A DNA stretch of 64,000 nucleotides from NCBI GenBank assembly GCA_944322715.1, contig CALUPT010000003.1, positions 62,001 to 126,000 of the forward strand, read 5' to 3'. The stretch comes from an uncultured Bacteroidales bacterium. GTDB lineage: Bacteria > Bacteroidota > Bacteroidia > Bacteroidales > UBA932. The position numbers were made by a program, and so were the translations under genes. The stretch's first letter is position 1; each line of letters starts with the position of its first letter. Shown here in pieces: positions 48,485-57,461 of the stretch. The notes under the pieces are model-generated. The model was not told where the DNA came from. It worked only from the letters and a program-made list of their open reading frames with translations, and did not search any database.

Positions 48485-50611
48485 ATGAAACATACATTAT
48501 ATTATATGTCAGCAGCCATCCTGTTTCTGTCGGCCGGCTGCGCAAAGGAGAGGGAAATCCCCGTATTCGCCTCCGATGACAGGGCGATACGCATAGTCCC
48601 TGAAATCTCCGCCGCTTTCACGAAGTCGGTTCCGACAGGAACGGAACAGGAACAGACCGCTTTCAACGCCAGCGACCTGATATGCCTTTCATGCGAGGAC
48701 GGCAGCATGCTCTATGAATATTCGGTAAACGGCTGGGCACCTACGGACAACTATTATCTCAGATGGGGAGATGAGCCGGTCACATACAGTGCATATTACC
48801 CTGCAACGGAGGGCGGCACTACCGCCGGGTTCACGGTTCCGACCAGCCAAAGGAATATCGATGCGCTCAAACAGGCCGACTATATGACCTGCACTGTCGA
48901 GAATGCAGTACGCGGTGACAACGGGGAACTTAGGCTTCAATTCAAACGGCAGATGGCCAAGATAATCATCTCTGTCGGGGAAATGGATGCGGACGGCAGG
49001 GTACAGGCCATGCGCATCTCCTCCGGACAGGGCATTACCGGAACAGACATATCCTCCACAAGAATTTTCGTCAATCCGTACACTGAAATTCCGGCCTCCG
49101 GAATCTCCGGCCAGGAGGGGACGGTATATACGGCAATCGTGACGCCTTCCGAAGAACAGGGCAATGAAGCCCTCGCGACTTTTGTATATGGAGGCAAGGA
49201 AATGACCGTACTGGGCATCCCGCGGCTCGAAGCCGGCAAAGAATACAGCCTGACAATGGATGTGGCAAACTCCACCGTATCATTTGCAGACCCTGCAGAC
49301 GGAGACTGGAGCGCACTGATAATTCCTGAAGGAGCGATACAGGTCAATTCGGACGCCTATTATGTCAAGCCGTCCGCGACAGGAGACGGCTCGGGGACAG
49401 ACTGGGACAATGCCATGGATACGGAAGGCTTTGTCAACCTGCTGGCCAGGAACGGGGAACAGGAGATATCCGACATCAATGCGGAAATCCTCGATGGCTC
49501 CACCATATATATGGCAGGAGGTACATACACCCTTGACGAGAGGCTTTTCGTAGAATACAGCGGATACTCCAAACTTGTGGAGATTTCCATCAAGGGAGGA
49601 TATGCCGCAAACAGCACCGGCACCGACCTCACCGGCCGTGACACCAAGGCCAATGAAACCGTTATCAGCGGCGGCGGAAGCGTACAGCTGTTCAACTTCG
49701 GCAACCAGACGGATGTGACTTTCGACGGTATCACTTTCGCGGATGGAAATGGCGATACAGGTGCTATAAGCATTGCACACGGCTACACCGGGAAAGCGGA
49801 ACTGACACTGACTGACTGCACCGTCAGGAATTGCACCGGCAAGGACAATGGCATAATCGGCAATTCCAACGGAATACTGTACCTCGACAATGTAACCTTC
49901 ACCGGTAACGCCATCAACAGCCGCGGTATCGTAAGGCTGAACAATGGAGGAGCCATCGCACTCGTAAACGGATGCAGGGTGACAGGCAACACCCAGGCAG
50001 ACCAGTTCGGCTATGCATTCCACGTGTCAGGAGGACATCTGTGCATGAACAACACTGTCATCACGGACAATACCGGGAAGAACGGTGCAGTGAACGGCAG
50101 CGGGAGCATGTGTATCGTCAATTCCGACATAATCTCGGACAATCAGGGAGGGGCAATCCGCTGCGAATCAGCCCGGAAACTTACCTCGATGCTGATGAAC
50201 TGCATAGTCATCAATGAAATGTCCGGGCAGAATACCGTCGACATGAGCAACAACTCCGGTTATCTGACTTCCAAAGGCTATAATCTGCTCGGAAGCGGAA
50301 TACATGAGACCAACGGTGCGGGCACACAGTTTACCGTAAACTCCACCGATACCAGGGACTGCAGCATGGCTTCTCTCGGACTCGTGTTCGATGCAAGTCT
50401 CAATGCATTCACATGGGCCGGTGATGTGGCCGGCAAGACGACTGCCGATGACATCAAGACAGCAATCAGGACATTCCAGCCGGAAGGACAGCCTTCACTC
50501 GGCGGGAACTTCATCACATGGCTCGAATCCATCGGCGGATTCGGCACAGATATCTGCGGCAATGCCCGGAACACCGGGGCGATGTGGCCCGGAGCATACC
50601 AGAAAGACTGA
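48485..50611 (+). CDS. Fimbrillin-like domain fused to a beta-helix lipoprotein
   Basis: 708 residues. Lipoprotein signal with cysteine in LSAGC (about residue 19). Residues 30-275 have the pattern of Mfa-like/fimbrillin-family domains (FTKSVPTG, FNASDLICLS, YYLRWGDEPVTYSAYYPATE, LRLQFKRQMAKIIISV). Residues 290-700 form a parallel beta-helix homologous to the preceding gene (YVKPSATGDGSGTDWDNAMD, LTDCTVRNCTGKDNG), ending in ARNTGAMWPGAYQKD. No catalytic motif was recognised. It lies 29 bases after its paralogue and 9 bases before GH20. A surface-exposed binding protein is the simplest reading. Confidence 0.8.
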   Translation: MKHTLYYMSAAILFLSAGCAKEREIPVFASDDRAIRIVPEISAAFTKSVPTGTEQEQTAFNASDLICLSCEDGSMLYEYSVNGWAPTDNYYLRWGDEPVTYSAYYPATEGGTTAGFTVPTSQRNIDALKQADYMTCTVENAVRGDNGELRLQFKRQMAKIIISVGEMDADGRVQAMRISSGQGITGTDISSTRIFVNPYTEIPASGISGQEGTVYTAIVTPSEEQGNEALATFVYGGKEMTVLGIPRLEAGKEYSLTMDVANSTVSFADPADGDWSALIIPEGAIQVNSDAYYVKPSATGDGSGTDWDNAMDTEGFVNLLARNGEQEISDINAEILDGSTIYMAGGTYTLDERLFVEYSGYSKLVEISIKGGYAANSTGTDLTGRDTKANETVISGGGSVQLFNFGNQTDVTFDGITFADGNGDTGAISIAHGYTGKAELTLTDCTVRNCTGKDNGIIGNSNGILYLDNVTFTGNAINSRGIVRLNNGGAIALVNGCRVTGNTQADQFGYAFHVSGGHLCMNNTVITDNTGKNGAVNGSGSMCIVNSDIISDNQGGAIRCESARKLTSMLMNCIVINEMSGQNTVDMSNNSGYLTSKGYNLLGSGIHETNGAGTQFTVNSTDTRDCSMASLGLVFDASLNAFTWAGDVAGKTTADDIKTAIRTFQPEGQPSLGGNFITWLESIGGFGTDICGNARNTGAMWPGAYQKD

Positions 50612-50620
50612 TAAATTCAC

Positions 50621-53056
50621 ATGAAAAAGACAGCATTGATGTCAATCGTGTTGGCTTGTATCATGTCCGGCTGTACCAGGGAACCCGTAGAGGTGGTCTG
50701 GACAGCCGGACAATACGATGCAGAACGCAACACCGCGGAATACACATTCACAATCCACAATCTGCCCGAAAGGGCGGAGAGGGAAGGGTGGACCCTGTAT
50801 TTCTCGCAGATGCCTTCCGTAATCCGGAACATACCGGGTTCCGGATATATCGTAGAACCGGTAATGGCAAACTGGCACCGGATCATCCCTGACCCGGACT
50901 GCCATACGGCAGATCCGGCAGCCGGGCAGGAAGTCACGGTCCGTTATTCCGCCACTCCCGTAAGACGGTATTCTCTCGCTCCGGAAGGAGTGGTTCTGGC
51001 TGCAGGGTCCGGTCGCCCGGAGCCGGTTGAATTCCGGGCCGTATTTCCGGAACCGCCCGATGACGGGGAACAGGTCTATGAGGAAAACTCGGAATGTACC
51101 GTCACCGGACCGGAACCTCTCTCGCTTATCCCCATGCCGAAAGAGGTAACAGGCAAAGATGGCCGCCTGAGGCTCGGAGACGGGATCAAGGTGATGCCTT
51201 CGGAAGACTACGGACCTGAAGCGGCATATCTGGCCGGAGCGCTGAAGGATATGGGACTAAGTCCGGCCGGGGATTCCCCTGCCGAAATCACGTTCGTGAC
51301 CTGCGGGGATGTCCGAACTGATGAGGGCTATTCCATCGATGCCTCCGCATCAGGGAAGATAACGGTTTCCGCCCGATCAGCCTCCGGCGCCTTTTACGGA
51401 GCTGTAACCCTGCTGAAACTTCTGCGCAACAGCGGAGGGGAAAGCCTCGGGTGTTTCCATATCAATGACTGGCCTGATCTCGGATACCGGGGCGCCATGA
51501 TAGACATCGCCCGTAACTTCACATCCCAGCCAGACCTCAAGAAAATGATCGGCCTGCTGTCGCAGTACAAGGTGAATACACTGCAGTTCCACTTCTGCGA
51601 TGACGAAGCCTGGAGACTTGAGATAGAAGGTCTTCCGGAACTCACATCGGTGGGGGCGTTCCACGGATTCGGGGATGAGGGCCGATACCTGATGCCGGGC
51701 TATGATGGCTGCATCGACCCGAATGACAGGACATCCACGTCAAACGGCTACTATACGAGGGAGGAATTCGTGGATCTGCTGAAGTTCGCTGCATCGAGAC
51801 ACATAAAGGTAATACCGGAAATAGAGTCTCCAGGCCACGGAAGAGCCGCCATAAAGGCAATGGAGGCACGGTATGCAGCAACCGGGGACAGTTCATTCCT
51901 TCTGAGCGACCCGCAAGACACTTCGGAATACATGTCGGCGCAGTCATATACGGACAACGTGATGAATGTCGCAATGGAATCCATGTACACCTTCATGTCG
52001 AAGGTCATAGATGAACTGATCTCAATGTATTCAGAAGCCGGCCTCGTACTCGACTGTGTACATATCGGAGGAGACGAAGTGGCACAGGGCAGCTGGACCG
52101 GCTCGCCGATATGCCGGAAATTCATGGAAGAGAACGGAATGACATCATCCGCGGATCTGAAGGCATATTATGTGGACAGGATGACGGAACTCTGCTCGGC
52201 CCGCGGCATCCGCATCAGCGGCTGGCAGGAAATGGCGATGCATATCGACAGCAGGCTGGATGACAGGCTGCAGCCGCATATCGCCAACATCTTCTGCTGG
52301 AGTACAGTACCGGGTCTCGGCGACCATGTGCCGTACACTCTGGCAGAAAGAGGATACAATGTGGTCCTGTCAAATGTCAACAACACGTATGCAGACATGA
52401 TCTACAGGGACAACCCGGAAGAGAGAGGACATGATTGGGCCGGCATCCTCAACGAACGGATGGCATTCGCACTGCAGCCGTACGATGTTTACAAATCCAT
52501 GCGCCACAGGCCGGACGGGTCGCCGGCCGACCTCGGCAGGGCTCATGCAGGCAAACCGGCACTTACGGACACATCGAGAATCGCCGGAGTCCAGACCCAG
52601 TGTTTTACGGAGACGGTACGGAGTTTCGATGACCTGACATCATATATGTTCCCGAAGATTCTCGGAGTGTATGAAAGAGGGTGGAACGCCCGCCCTAAAT
52701 GGAGCCGGATGTCAGGGCAAGAGGAGGAAACCGCTTTCAGGAAAGACTTCGGGGCATTCTACGGCAGGGTCACGGCTCAGGAGATGCCTTACTGGGCATC
52801 TCTCGGCATTGCATTCCATCTGCCGCAGCCGGGCCTGAAGTCCGAGGGCGGCAAACTCATGGCAAACTCTACGGTCCCTGATGCGGAAATCCGGTACACG
52901 ACCGACGGGAGCGATCCCGACATGTCATCCCCTCTATGGACTTCAGCCGTGGATATCCCTTCCGACTGCACGGTACGCGCCAGGCTTTTCCACCTCGGAA
53001 GGCACAGCTCCGTCACAAGGCTGACCATCAGAACAGCAGGGCAATCCGGAATGTAA
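50621..53056 (+). CDS. GH20 beta-N-acetylhexosaminidase
   Basis: Removes terminal beta-GlcNAc or beta-GalNAc; 811 residues. Lipoprotein signal (IMSGC, about residue 18). Domains in order: chitobiase-type N-terminal carbohydrate-binding domain (about 22-130), GH20b N-terminal domain (LSLIPMPKEVTGKDGRLRLG), catalytic barrel with YRGAMIDIARNF, and HIGGDE, which carries the substrate-assisted catalytic pair D485-E486. The end is a chitobiase C-terminal domain (IRYTTDGSDPDMSSPLWTS). All catalytic residues are intact. It closes the second SusCD operon. Its 3' end overlaps the convergent feoB gene by 29 bases. Confidence 0.94.
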   Translation: MKKTALMSIVLACIMSGCTREPVEVVWTAGQYDAERNTAEYTFTIHNLPERAEREGWTLYFSQMPSVIRNIPGSGYIVEPVMANWHRIIPDPDCHTADPAAGQEVTVRYSATPVRRYSLAPEGVVLAAGSGRPEPVEFRAVFPEPPDDGEQVYEENSECTVTGPEPLSLIPMPKEVTGKDGRLRLGDGIKVMPSEDYGPEAAYLAGALKDMGLSPAGDSPAEITFVTCGDVRTDEGYSIDASASGKITVSARSASGAFYGAVTLLKLLRNSGGESLGCFHINDWPDLGYRGAMIDIARNFTSQPDLKKMIGLLSQYKVNTLQFHFCDDEAWRLEIEGLPELTSVGAFHGFGDEGRYLMPGYDGCIDPNDRTSTSNGYYTREEFVDLLKFAASRHIKVIPEIESPGHGRAAIKAMEARYAATGDSSFLLSDPQDTSEYMSAQSYTDNVMNVAMESMYTFMSKVIDELISMYSEAGLVLDCVHIGGDEVAQGSWTGSPICRKFMEENGMTSSADLKAYYVDRMTELCSARGIRISGWQEMAMHIDSRLDDRLQPHIANIFCWSTVPGLGDHVPYTLAERGYNVVLSNVNNTYADMIYRDNPEERGHDWAGILNERMAFALQPYDVYKSMRHRPDGSPADLGRAHAGKPALTDTSRIAGVQTQCFTETVRSFDDLTSYMFPKILGVYERGWNARPKWSRMSGQEEETAFRKDFGAFYGRVTAQEMPYWASLGIAFHLPQPGLKSEGGKLMANSTVPDAEIRYTTDGSDPDMSSPLWTSAVDIPSDCTVRARLFHLGRHSSVTRLTIRTAGQSGM

Positions 53057-55466
53057 TGAATGCGGCTATCCAGGCTACCAATATCGTGTAGACGGCAGTC
53101 AGGATAGCCCATTTCCATCCTCCCGCCTCGTTCTTTATCGCGACAAAGGTCGCTATGCAAGGGAAATAGAGCAGGACGAAGACCATGAATGCCAACGCGG
53201 CCGCCGGAGTCGTAGTCCTCTGGAGGGCGCGCTGGAGGGCGGTGTCACCGTCCACCTCGACAGTCTGACCGTCCGGACCGGCTGCAACGGCATCCGTCCC
53301 TGCTTCAGGCCCATCTTCCGACCCGACATTGTACATAACCCCGAGAGTGCTGACCACCAATTCCTTGGCCCCGACACCGGCAATAATCCCGACTCCCATT
53401 TTCCAGTCGAATCCGAGAGGCTCAAGGACAGGCTCGATAGCCTTGCCCACATGTCCTATATATGAATTCTCCTGCTGCTCCGCTGCCGAGGCATATCTGT
53501 CGTGATGAGGGAAATATCCCAGGGCCCAGATAACGATGGAACATATCAGGATGGTCCCGGCCATCTTCTGCAGATACTGCTTGCCCTTCTCCCAGGTATG
53601 CCTGAATACCGACTTTGCGGTAGGGATGCGGTACGGAGGAAGTTCCATCACGAAAGGCAGGTCATCATCCTTCACGAAATGGCTGAACAGTCTGGCGGAG
53701 AGCACCGCAAGCACTATCCCGAGGGCATAGAGGCCGAGCAGGACAAGGCCGGCATTATGCGGGAAGAATGCTCCCGCAATCAGGATATAGACGGGAAGCC
53801 TGCCCGCACAGGACATAAACGGTATAATGAGTATCGTGATAAGCCGGCTCTTGCGGCTCTCTATGGACCTTGTGGCCATCACGGCAGGGACATTGCAGCC
53901 GAATCCCATTATCATCGGGATGAACGACTTGCCGTGCAGCCCCATCCTGTGCATCAGCTTGTCCATAATGAACGCCGCCCGTGCCATATATCCGGAATCC
54001 TCCAGAAGGGAAATGAAAAGATAGAGGAAAAGTATATTGGGAAGGAACACAAGCACACTTCCGACTCCCCCTATTATCCCGTCCACCACCATGTCCTTCC
54101 ACCAGCCGGCCGCCATATAGGTTCCGACAAACTCCCCGAACTTCTCCACCAGCCACTCTATCCACTGCATCGGATAGTCCCCGAGAGTGAATGTGAACTG
54201 GAACACAAGATACAGAAGGATGAAAAATATCGGGAAGGCCAGCCATTTGTTCGTGACCACTGCATCTATCCTGTCCGTAAGGCTCCTGCGGCCTTTCTTC
54301 TTCGGCGCTCCCGGCTGCCATGTCTCCTTCAGCGCACCGGTTATGAACGCATATTTGGCATCCAGTATGGCGGACTCTATCGAGGTATGCATCAGCGACT
54401 CTATCCGCTTCTGCTCCTCGACCCTCGCGGCAATGATCCCGTTCCTGTTCGGAAGGGCCTCGATGACCTTTTCTATGTCATCGTCATTCTCCAGATACTT
54501 GATGGCAAGATACCTTGTGGAATACTTGTATCTGATATCCTCATTCTGCTGAATGAGATGCTTGATATGGTCGATGCTCACCTCGATCTCCTGGCCGTGG
54601 TTTATATGCAGATGACGGCCGAGCTTCGGGTCATTGCCCTCGTAGATCTTGATGACCGTATCGAAAAGTTCATCTATCCCCTGGCCGTTGCGGCTGACCG
54701 TCGGCACTATCGGCATGCCGAGCAGATGGCCCAGGGTCTTGATGTCCAGCCTGTCCCCCTTCGACTCCAGTTCATCGTACATGTTCAGGGCCATCACCAT
54801 CCTCAGGTTCATGTCAATCAGCTGAGAAGTGAGATAGAGATTCCTCTCGAGGTTGGATGCATCCACCACATTCACCACCACATCCGGCATCTCGTCTATA
54901 AGGTTCTTCCTCACATAGAGCTCCTCCGGGCTGTATGCCGAAAGGGAATACGTACCCGGAAGATCGACGAGGATGAACCGGTAGCCTCCGTGCACGAAAC
55001 GGCCCTCCTTTGCATCCACTGTCACTCCGCTGTAGTTCCCGACATGCTCGTGGCTGCCGGAAGCGATATTGAAAAGGGATGTCTTGCCGCAGTTGGGATT
55101 GCCCACCAGGGCTACGCGGATGATCCTGTTCCTCTCCTCGGCCAGAGCCTTCATCCTCTGGTCAAGATATGCTATGTCATCACATGAAGCATCGTCTGTC
55201 ACCACTGCACCTTCTGCGGAAGAGAGCTGCTGCTTTGCCTCGCTTTCGCTTATGACCTCGATCTGGTCCGCCTCATCCCGCCTGAGCGAGATCTTGTAAC
55301 CTATTATTTCATATTCGATAGGGTCTTTCAGAGGGGCGTTCAGCACCACGGTGACGGTCTTGCCTTTCACAAAGCCCATCTCGGTGATCCTCTTGCGGAA
55401 ACTCCCGTGACCGTACACCTTCACGACTACGGCCCTCTCCCCTGTCCTGAGTTCAGATAATTTCAT
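53028..55466 (-). CDS. feoB: FeoA-FeoB fusion, ferrous iron transporter
   Basis: Inner-membrane Fe(II) importer of 812 residues. The first 75 residues are a FeoA-type SH3 domain (LRTGERAVVVKVYGHGSFRK). Next is the FeoB GTPase domain: G1 GNPNCGKTS (about residue 120), G2 GNYSGVTVD, G3 DLPGTYS, G4 NMYD. The membrane part has two Gate domains (FIPMIMGFGCNVPAVMATRS, LVVSTLGVMYNVG). The FeoA-FeoB fusion is usual in Bacteroidota. A -7 box lies 5 bases before the ATG. The gene is transcribed alone, opposite to the GH20 gene, with which it shares 29 bases at the 3' end. Confidence 0.96.
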   Translation of the reverse strand: MKLSELRTGERAVVVKVYGHGSFRKRITEMGFVKGKTVTVVLNAPLKDPIEYEIIGYKISLRRDEADQIEVISESEAKQQLSSAEGAVVTDDASCDDIAYLDQRMKALAEERNRIIRVALVGNPNCGKTSLFNIASGSHEHVGNYSGVTVDAKEGRFVHGGYRFILVDLPGTYSLSAYSPEELYVRKNLIDEMPDVVVNVVDASNLERNLYLTSQLIDMNLRMVMALNMYDELESKGDRLDIKTLGHLLGMPIVPTVSRNGQGIDELFDTVIKIYEGNDPKLGRHLHINHGQEIEVSIDHIKHLIQQNEDIRYKYSTRYLAIKYLENDDDIEKVIEALPNRNGIIAARVEEQKRIESLMHTSIESAILDAKYAFITGALKETWQPGAPKKKGRRSLTDRIDAVVTNKWLAFPIFFILLYLVFQFTFTLGDYPMQWIEWLVEKFGEFVGTYMAAGWWKDMVVDGIIGGVGSVLVFLPNILFLYLFISLLEDSGYMARAAFIMDKLMHRMGLHGKSFIPMIMGFGCNVPAVMATRSIESRKSRLITILIIPFMSCAGRLPVYILIAGAFFPHNAGLVLLGLYALGIVLAVLSARLFSHFVKDDDLPFVMELPPYRIPTAKSVFRHTWEKGKQYLQKMAGTILICSIVIWALGYFPHHDRYASAAEQQENSYIGHVGKAIEPVLEPLGFDWKMGVGIIAGVGAKELVVSTLGVMYNVGSEDGPEAGTDAVAAGPDGQTVEVDGDTALQRALQRTTTPAAALAFMVFVLLYFPCIATFVAIKNEAGGWKWAILTAVYTILVAWIAAFITFRIALLF

Positions 55467-55471
55467 GGCCG

Positions 55472-55479
55472 CAAAGATA
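55472..55479 (-). promoter_or_regulatory. -7 box for feoB
   Basis: TATCTTTG on the minus strand, ending 5 bases from the start codon. No clear -33 box and no recognisable Fur-type palindrome. Confidence 0.5.
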
Positions 55480-55636
55480 CATAAAATAGCATATTCCCCG
55501 TATCATCATTTATAGGGATAATAACCGGTAAACTGTCTGAACGTATATTTTGAAAAAAGGCAGATGTTCCTGTGCCTTTCGGTAATCATGGGCAGACTAT
55601 CAGTAAAACATATACCGGACATTGCGGGGAAATGCC

Positions 55637-55644
55637 TATTTTTG
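55637..55644 (+). promoter_or_regulatory. -7 box for the DUF3737 gene
   Basis: TATTTTTG, 31 bases before the ATG. No convincing -33 box. Confidence 0.45.
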
Positions 55645-55675
55645 CAGAACACTTACACGATAAAGTTTTTTTGCC

Positions 55676-56524
55676 ATGCAGTATATCAAAGACAAGGAAT
55701 TCGGCGGAGAGAGGCCGCTGTTCGGCTCGCACGACCTGCATCTTGACAGCGTGACGATTCTTGAAGGGGAATCCGCCATCAAGGAATGCAGCAACATAAT
55801 AGCCACCAACTGCCGTTTCGAAGGGAACTACCCGTTCTGGCACGTGCACGGGTTCACAATACAGAACTGCCATTTCGCCACAGGAGGCCGCTCGGCTCTC
55901 TGGTATTCGGACCATCTGAAAATGTCCGACACGGTAATAGATGCACCGAAGATGTTCCGCGAGATGAACGACATAGAGATAGACAATGTCGTAATGAACG
56001 ATGCGGATGAAGTGTTCTGGAGATGCAACCGGATCAATGCCGGTTGCCTGAAACTCCACGGAGGGACATATCCGTTCATGTTCAGCAGCGACATCCGTGT
56101 GGACGGTCTCGAAAGCGACAGCAAATACGTATTCCAGTATGTGAGGAATGCGGAAATCCGCAACGCCAAGATCACGACAAAGGATGCCTTCTGGGAGGTG
56201 GAGAATGTCACGATCTATGACTCCGAACTCAACGGGGAATATCTCGGATGGCATTCACGCAATCTCCGGCTTGTCAACTGCCATATCTCCGGAGAACAGC
56301 CGCTGTGCTATGCACATGACCTCGTGCTGGAAAACTGCACTTTCGACCCTTCCTGCGACAGGGCGTTCGAATACTCCACCCTCCGGGCGGACATCCGCGG
56401 AGCCATAACCAACATCAAGAACCCGATGTCCGGCCATATCATAGCCGATTCCATCGGTTCGGTCACCATTGACGCGAACATCAAGGCCCCTGCCGACTGC
56501 ATCATCGAACAACGTGGAAAGTAA
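55676..56524 (+). CDS. DUF3737 family protein
   Basis: 282 residues, no signal peptide, so probably cytoplasmic. The sequence is a chain of short beta-helix turns (IKECSNIIATNCRFEGNYPF, HGFTIQNCHFATGGRSALWY, LRLVNCHISGEQPLCYAHDL), the pattern of DUF3737 proteins. Its N-terminus (MQYIKDKEFGGERPLFGSHD) is well conserved in this family as I know it. Function is unknown. It precedes a phosphoesterase gene by 14 bases in the same direction and probably shares its transcript. Confidence 0.88.
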   Translation: MQYIKDKEFGGERPLFGSHDLHLDSVTILEGESAIKECSNIIATNCRFEGNYPFWHVHGFTIQNCHFATGGRSALWYSDHLKMSDTVIDAPKMFREMNDIEIDNVVMNDADEVFWRCNRINAGCLKLHGGTYPFMFSSDIRVDGLESDSKYVFQYVRNAEIRNAKITTKDAFWEVENVTIYDSELNGEYLGWHSRNLRLVNCHISGEQPLCYAHDLVLENCTFDPSCDRAFEYSTLRADIRGAITNIKNPMSGHIIADSIGSVTIDANIKAPADCIIEQRGK

Positions 56525-56538
56525 GACAGAAAGACATT

Positions 56539-57459
56539 ATGGACAGAAAAAGATTTCTACAGATATGCGGGACACTGGTCCCGTTCGGCCTGCTCGGAGT
56601 ATCTGAAAGCCTTTTTGCAGCTTCAGCAGAAAGGGCCGGAAAAGACAGGAAACGCAGGTTCACATTCGCATTCATGACCGATGTACACCTGAATCCCCGC
56701 AATGAGGGAGACTGCGACGGAGGGCTGCGGAAAGCACTGGCCGATGTCAGGACAAGAGACGTGGATTTCATCCTGTTCGGAGGGGACAACGTGGAAGCCA
56801 ACTACCACCTCGGGGCAGAACATGAACACGAAGTAGTGGACATGTACACAAGATTCCGCAGGATAGTCGATGAATCAGGTATCCCGGCATACTTCACAAT
56901 CGGAAACCACGACACGTTCGACCGCTTTGAAGGCCATGAAGACAAGATCGGATACGGCTATTTCGAAAAGTTCTGCGGCCCTGTCAGGCAGTCGTTCGAC
57001 CACAAGGGCATCCATTTCGTCACCTTGAACAGCCTCGTCCCGGACAGCAAGGGCCGCTGGTCGGTAGGGGATGAACAGTTGGAATGGCTTAAGGGAGATT
57101 TGGATGCGGCCGGAAAGGATACTCCGGTCATCATTTCGATGCATGTCCCGATGCTGTCCCTTTATTATCCGGTAGTGGACGGCATATTTTCAGGGGCGGA
57201 CATGGTGACCGACAGCAAGAAAACGTTCGACCTGCTGAAACAGTACAATGTCCGGCTCGTGCTGCAGGGGCACCAGCATATCCACGAAGAAATCCAGGAG
57301 AGAGGCAGATGGTTCGTCACCGGAGGCGGCATCTGCGCATCCTGGTGGTCAGGGCCGCTCGCCGACACCGAAGAGGGCTATGTCCTCGTCCATGTCGGCG
57401 ATAACGGCGATCTCTCCTGGGAATACATCGATTACGGCTGGGATGCCGTCCGCAAATGA
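56539..57459 (+). CDS. Calcineurin-like metallophosphoesterase, exported
   Basis: 306 residues. The N-terminus (MDRKRFLQICGTLVPFGLLG) with an arginine before a hydrophobic stretch looks like an export signal. The metallophosphatase blocks are complete: FMTDVHLNP, FGGDNVEA, GNHDTF, SMHVPM and GHQHIHEE. The acidic and histidine ligands for two metals are in place. Substrate unknown (phosphomonoester or diester). It follows the DUF3737 gene and converges with the DUF4988 gene, 2 bases apart. Confidence 0.9.
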   Translation: MDRKRFLQICGTLVPFGLLGVSESLFAASAERAGKDRKRRFTFAFMTDVHLNPRNEGDCDGGLRKALADVRTRDVDFILFGGDNVEANYHLGAEHEHEVVDMYTRFRRIVDESGIPAYFTIGNHDTFDRFEGHEDKIGYGYFEKFCGPVRQSFDHKGIHFVTLNSLVPDSKGRWSVGDEQLEWLKGDLDAAGKDTPVIISMHVPMLSLYYPVVDGIFSGADMVTDSKKTFDLLKQYNVRLVLQGHQHIHEEIQERGRWFVTGGGICASWWSGPLADTEEGYVLVHVGDNGDLSWEYIDYGWDAVRK

Positions 57460-57461
57460 CC

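Noticed and set aside
53502..55187. Long open frame antisense to feoB (561 codons)
   Set aside because: Shadow of feoB, His/Arg-rich composition, no motifs.
55500..55675. Riboswitch or Fur site between feoB and the DUF3737 gene
   Set aside because: No conserved aptamer fold or Fur-like palindrome could be recognised, only a -7-like box for each gene.
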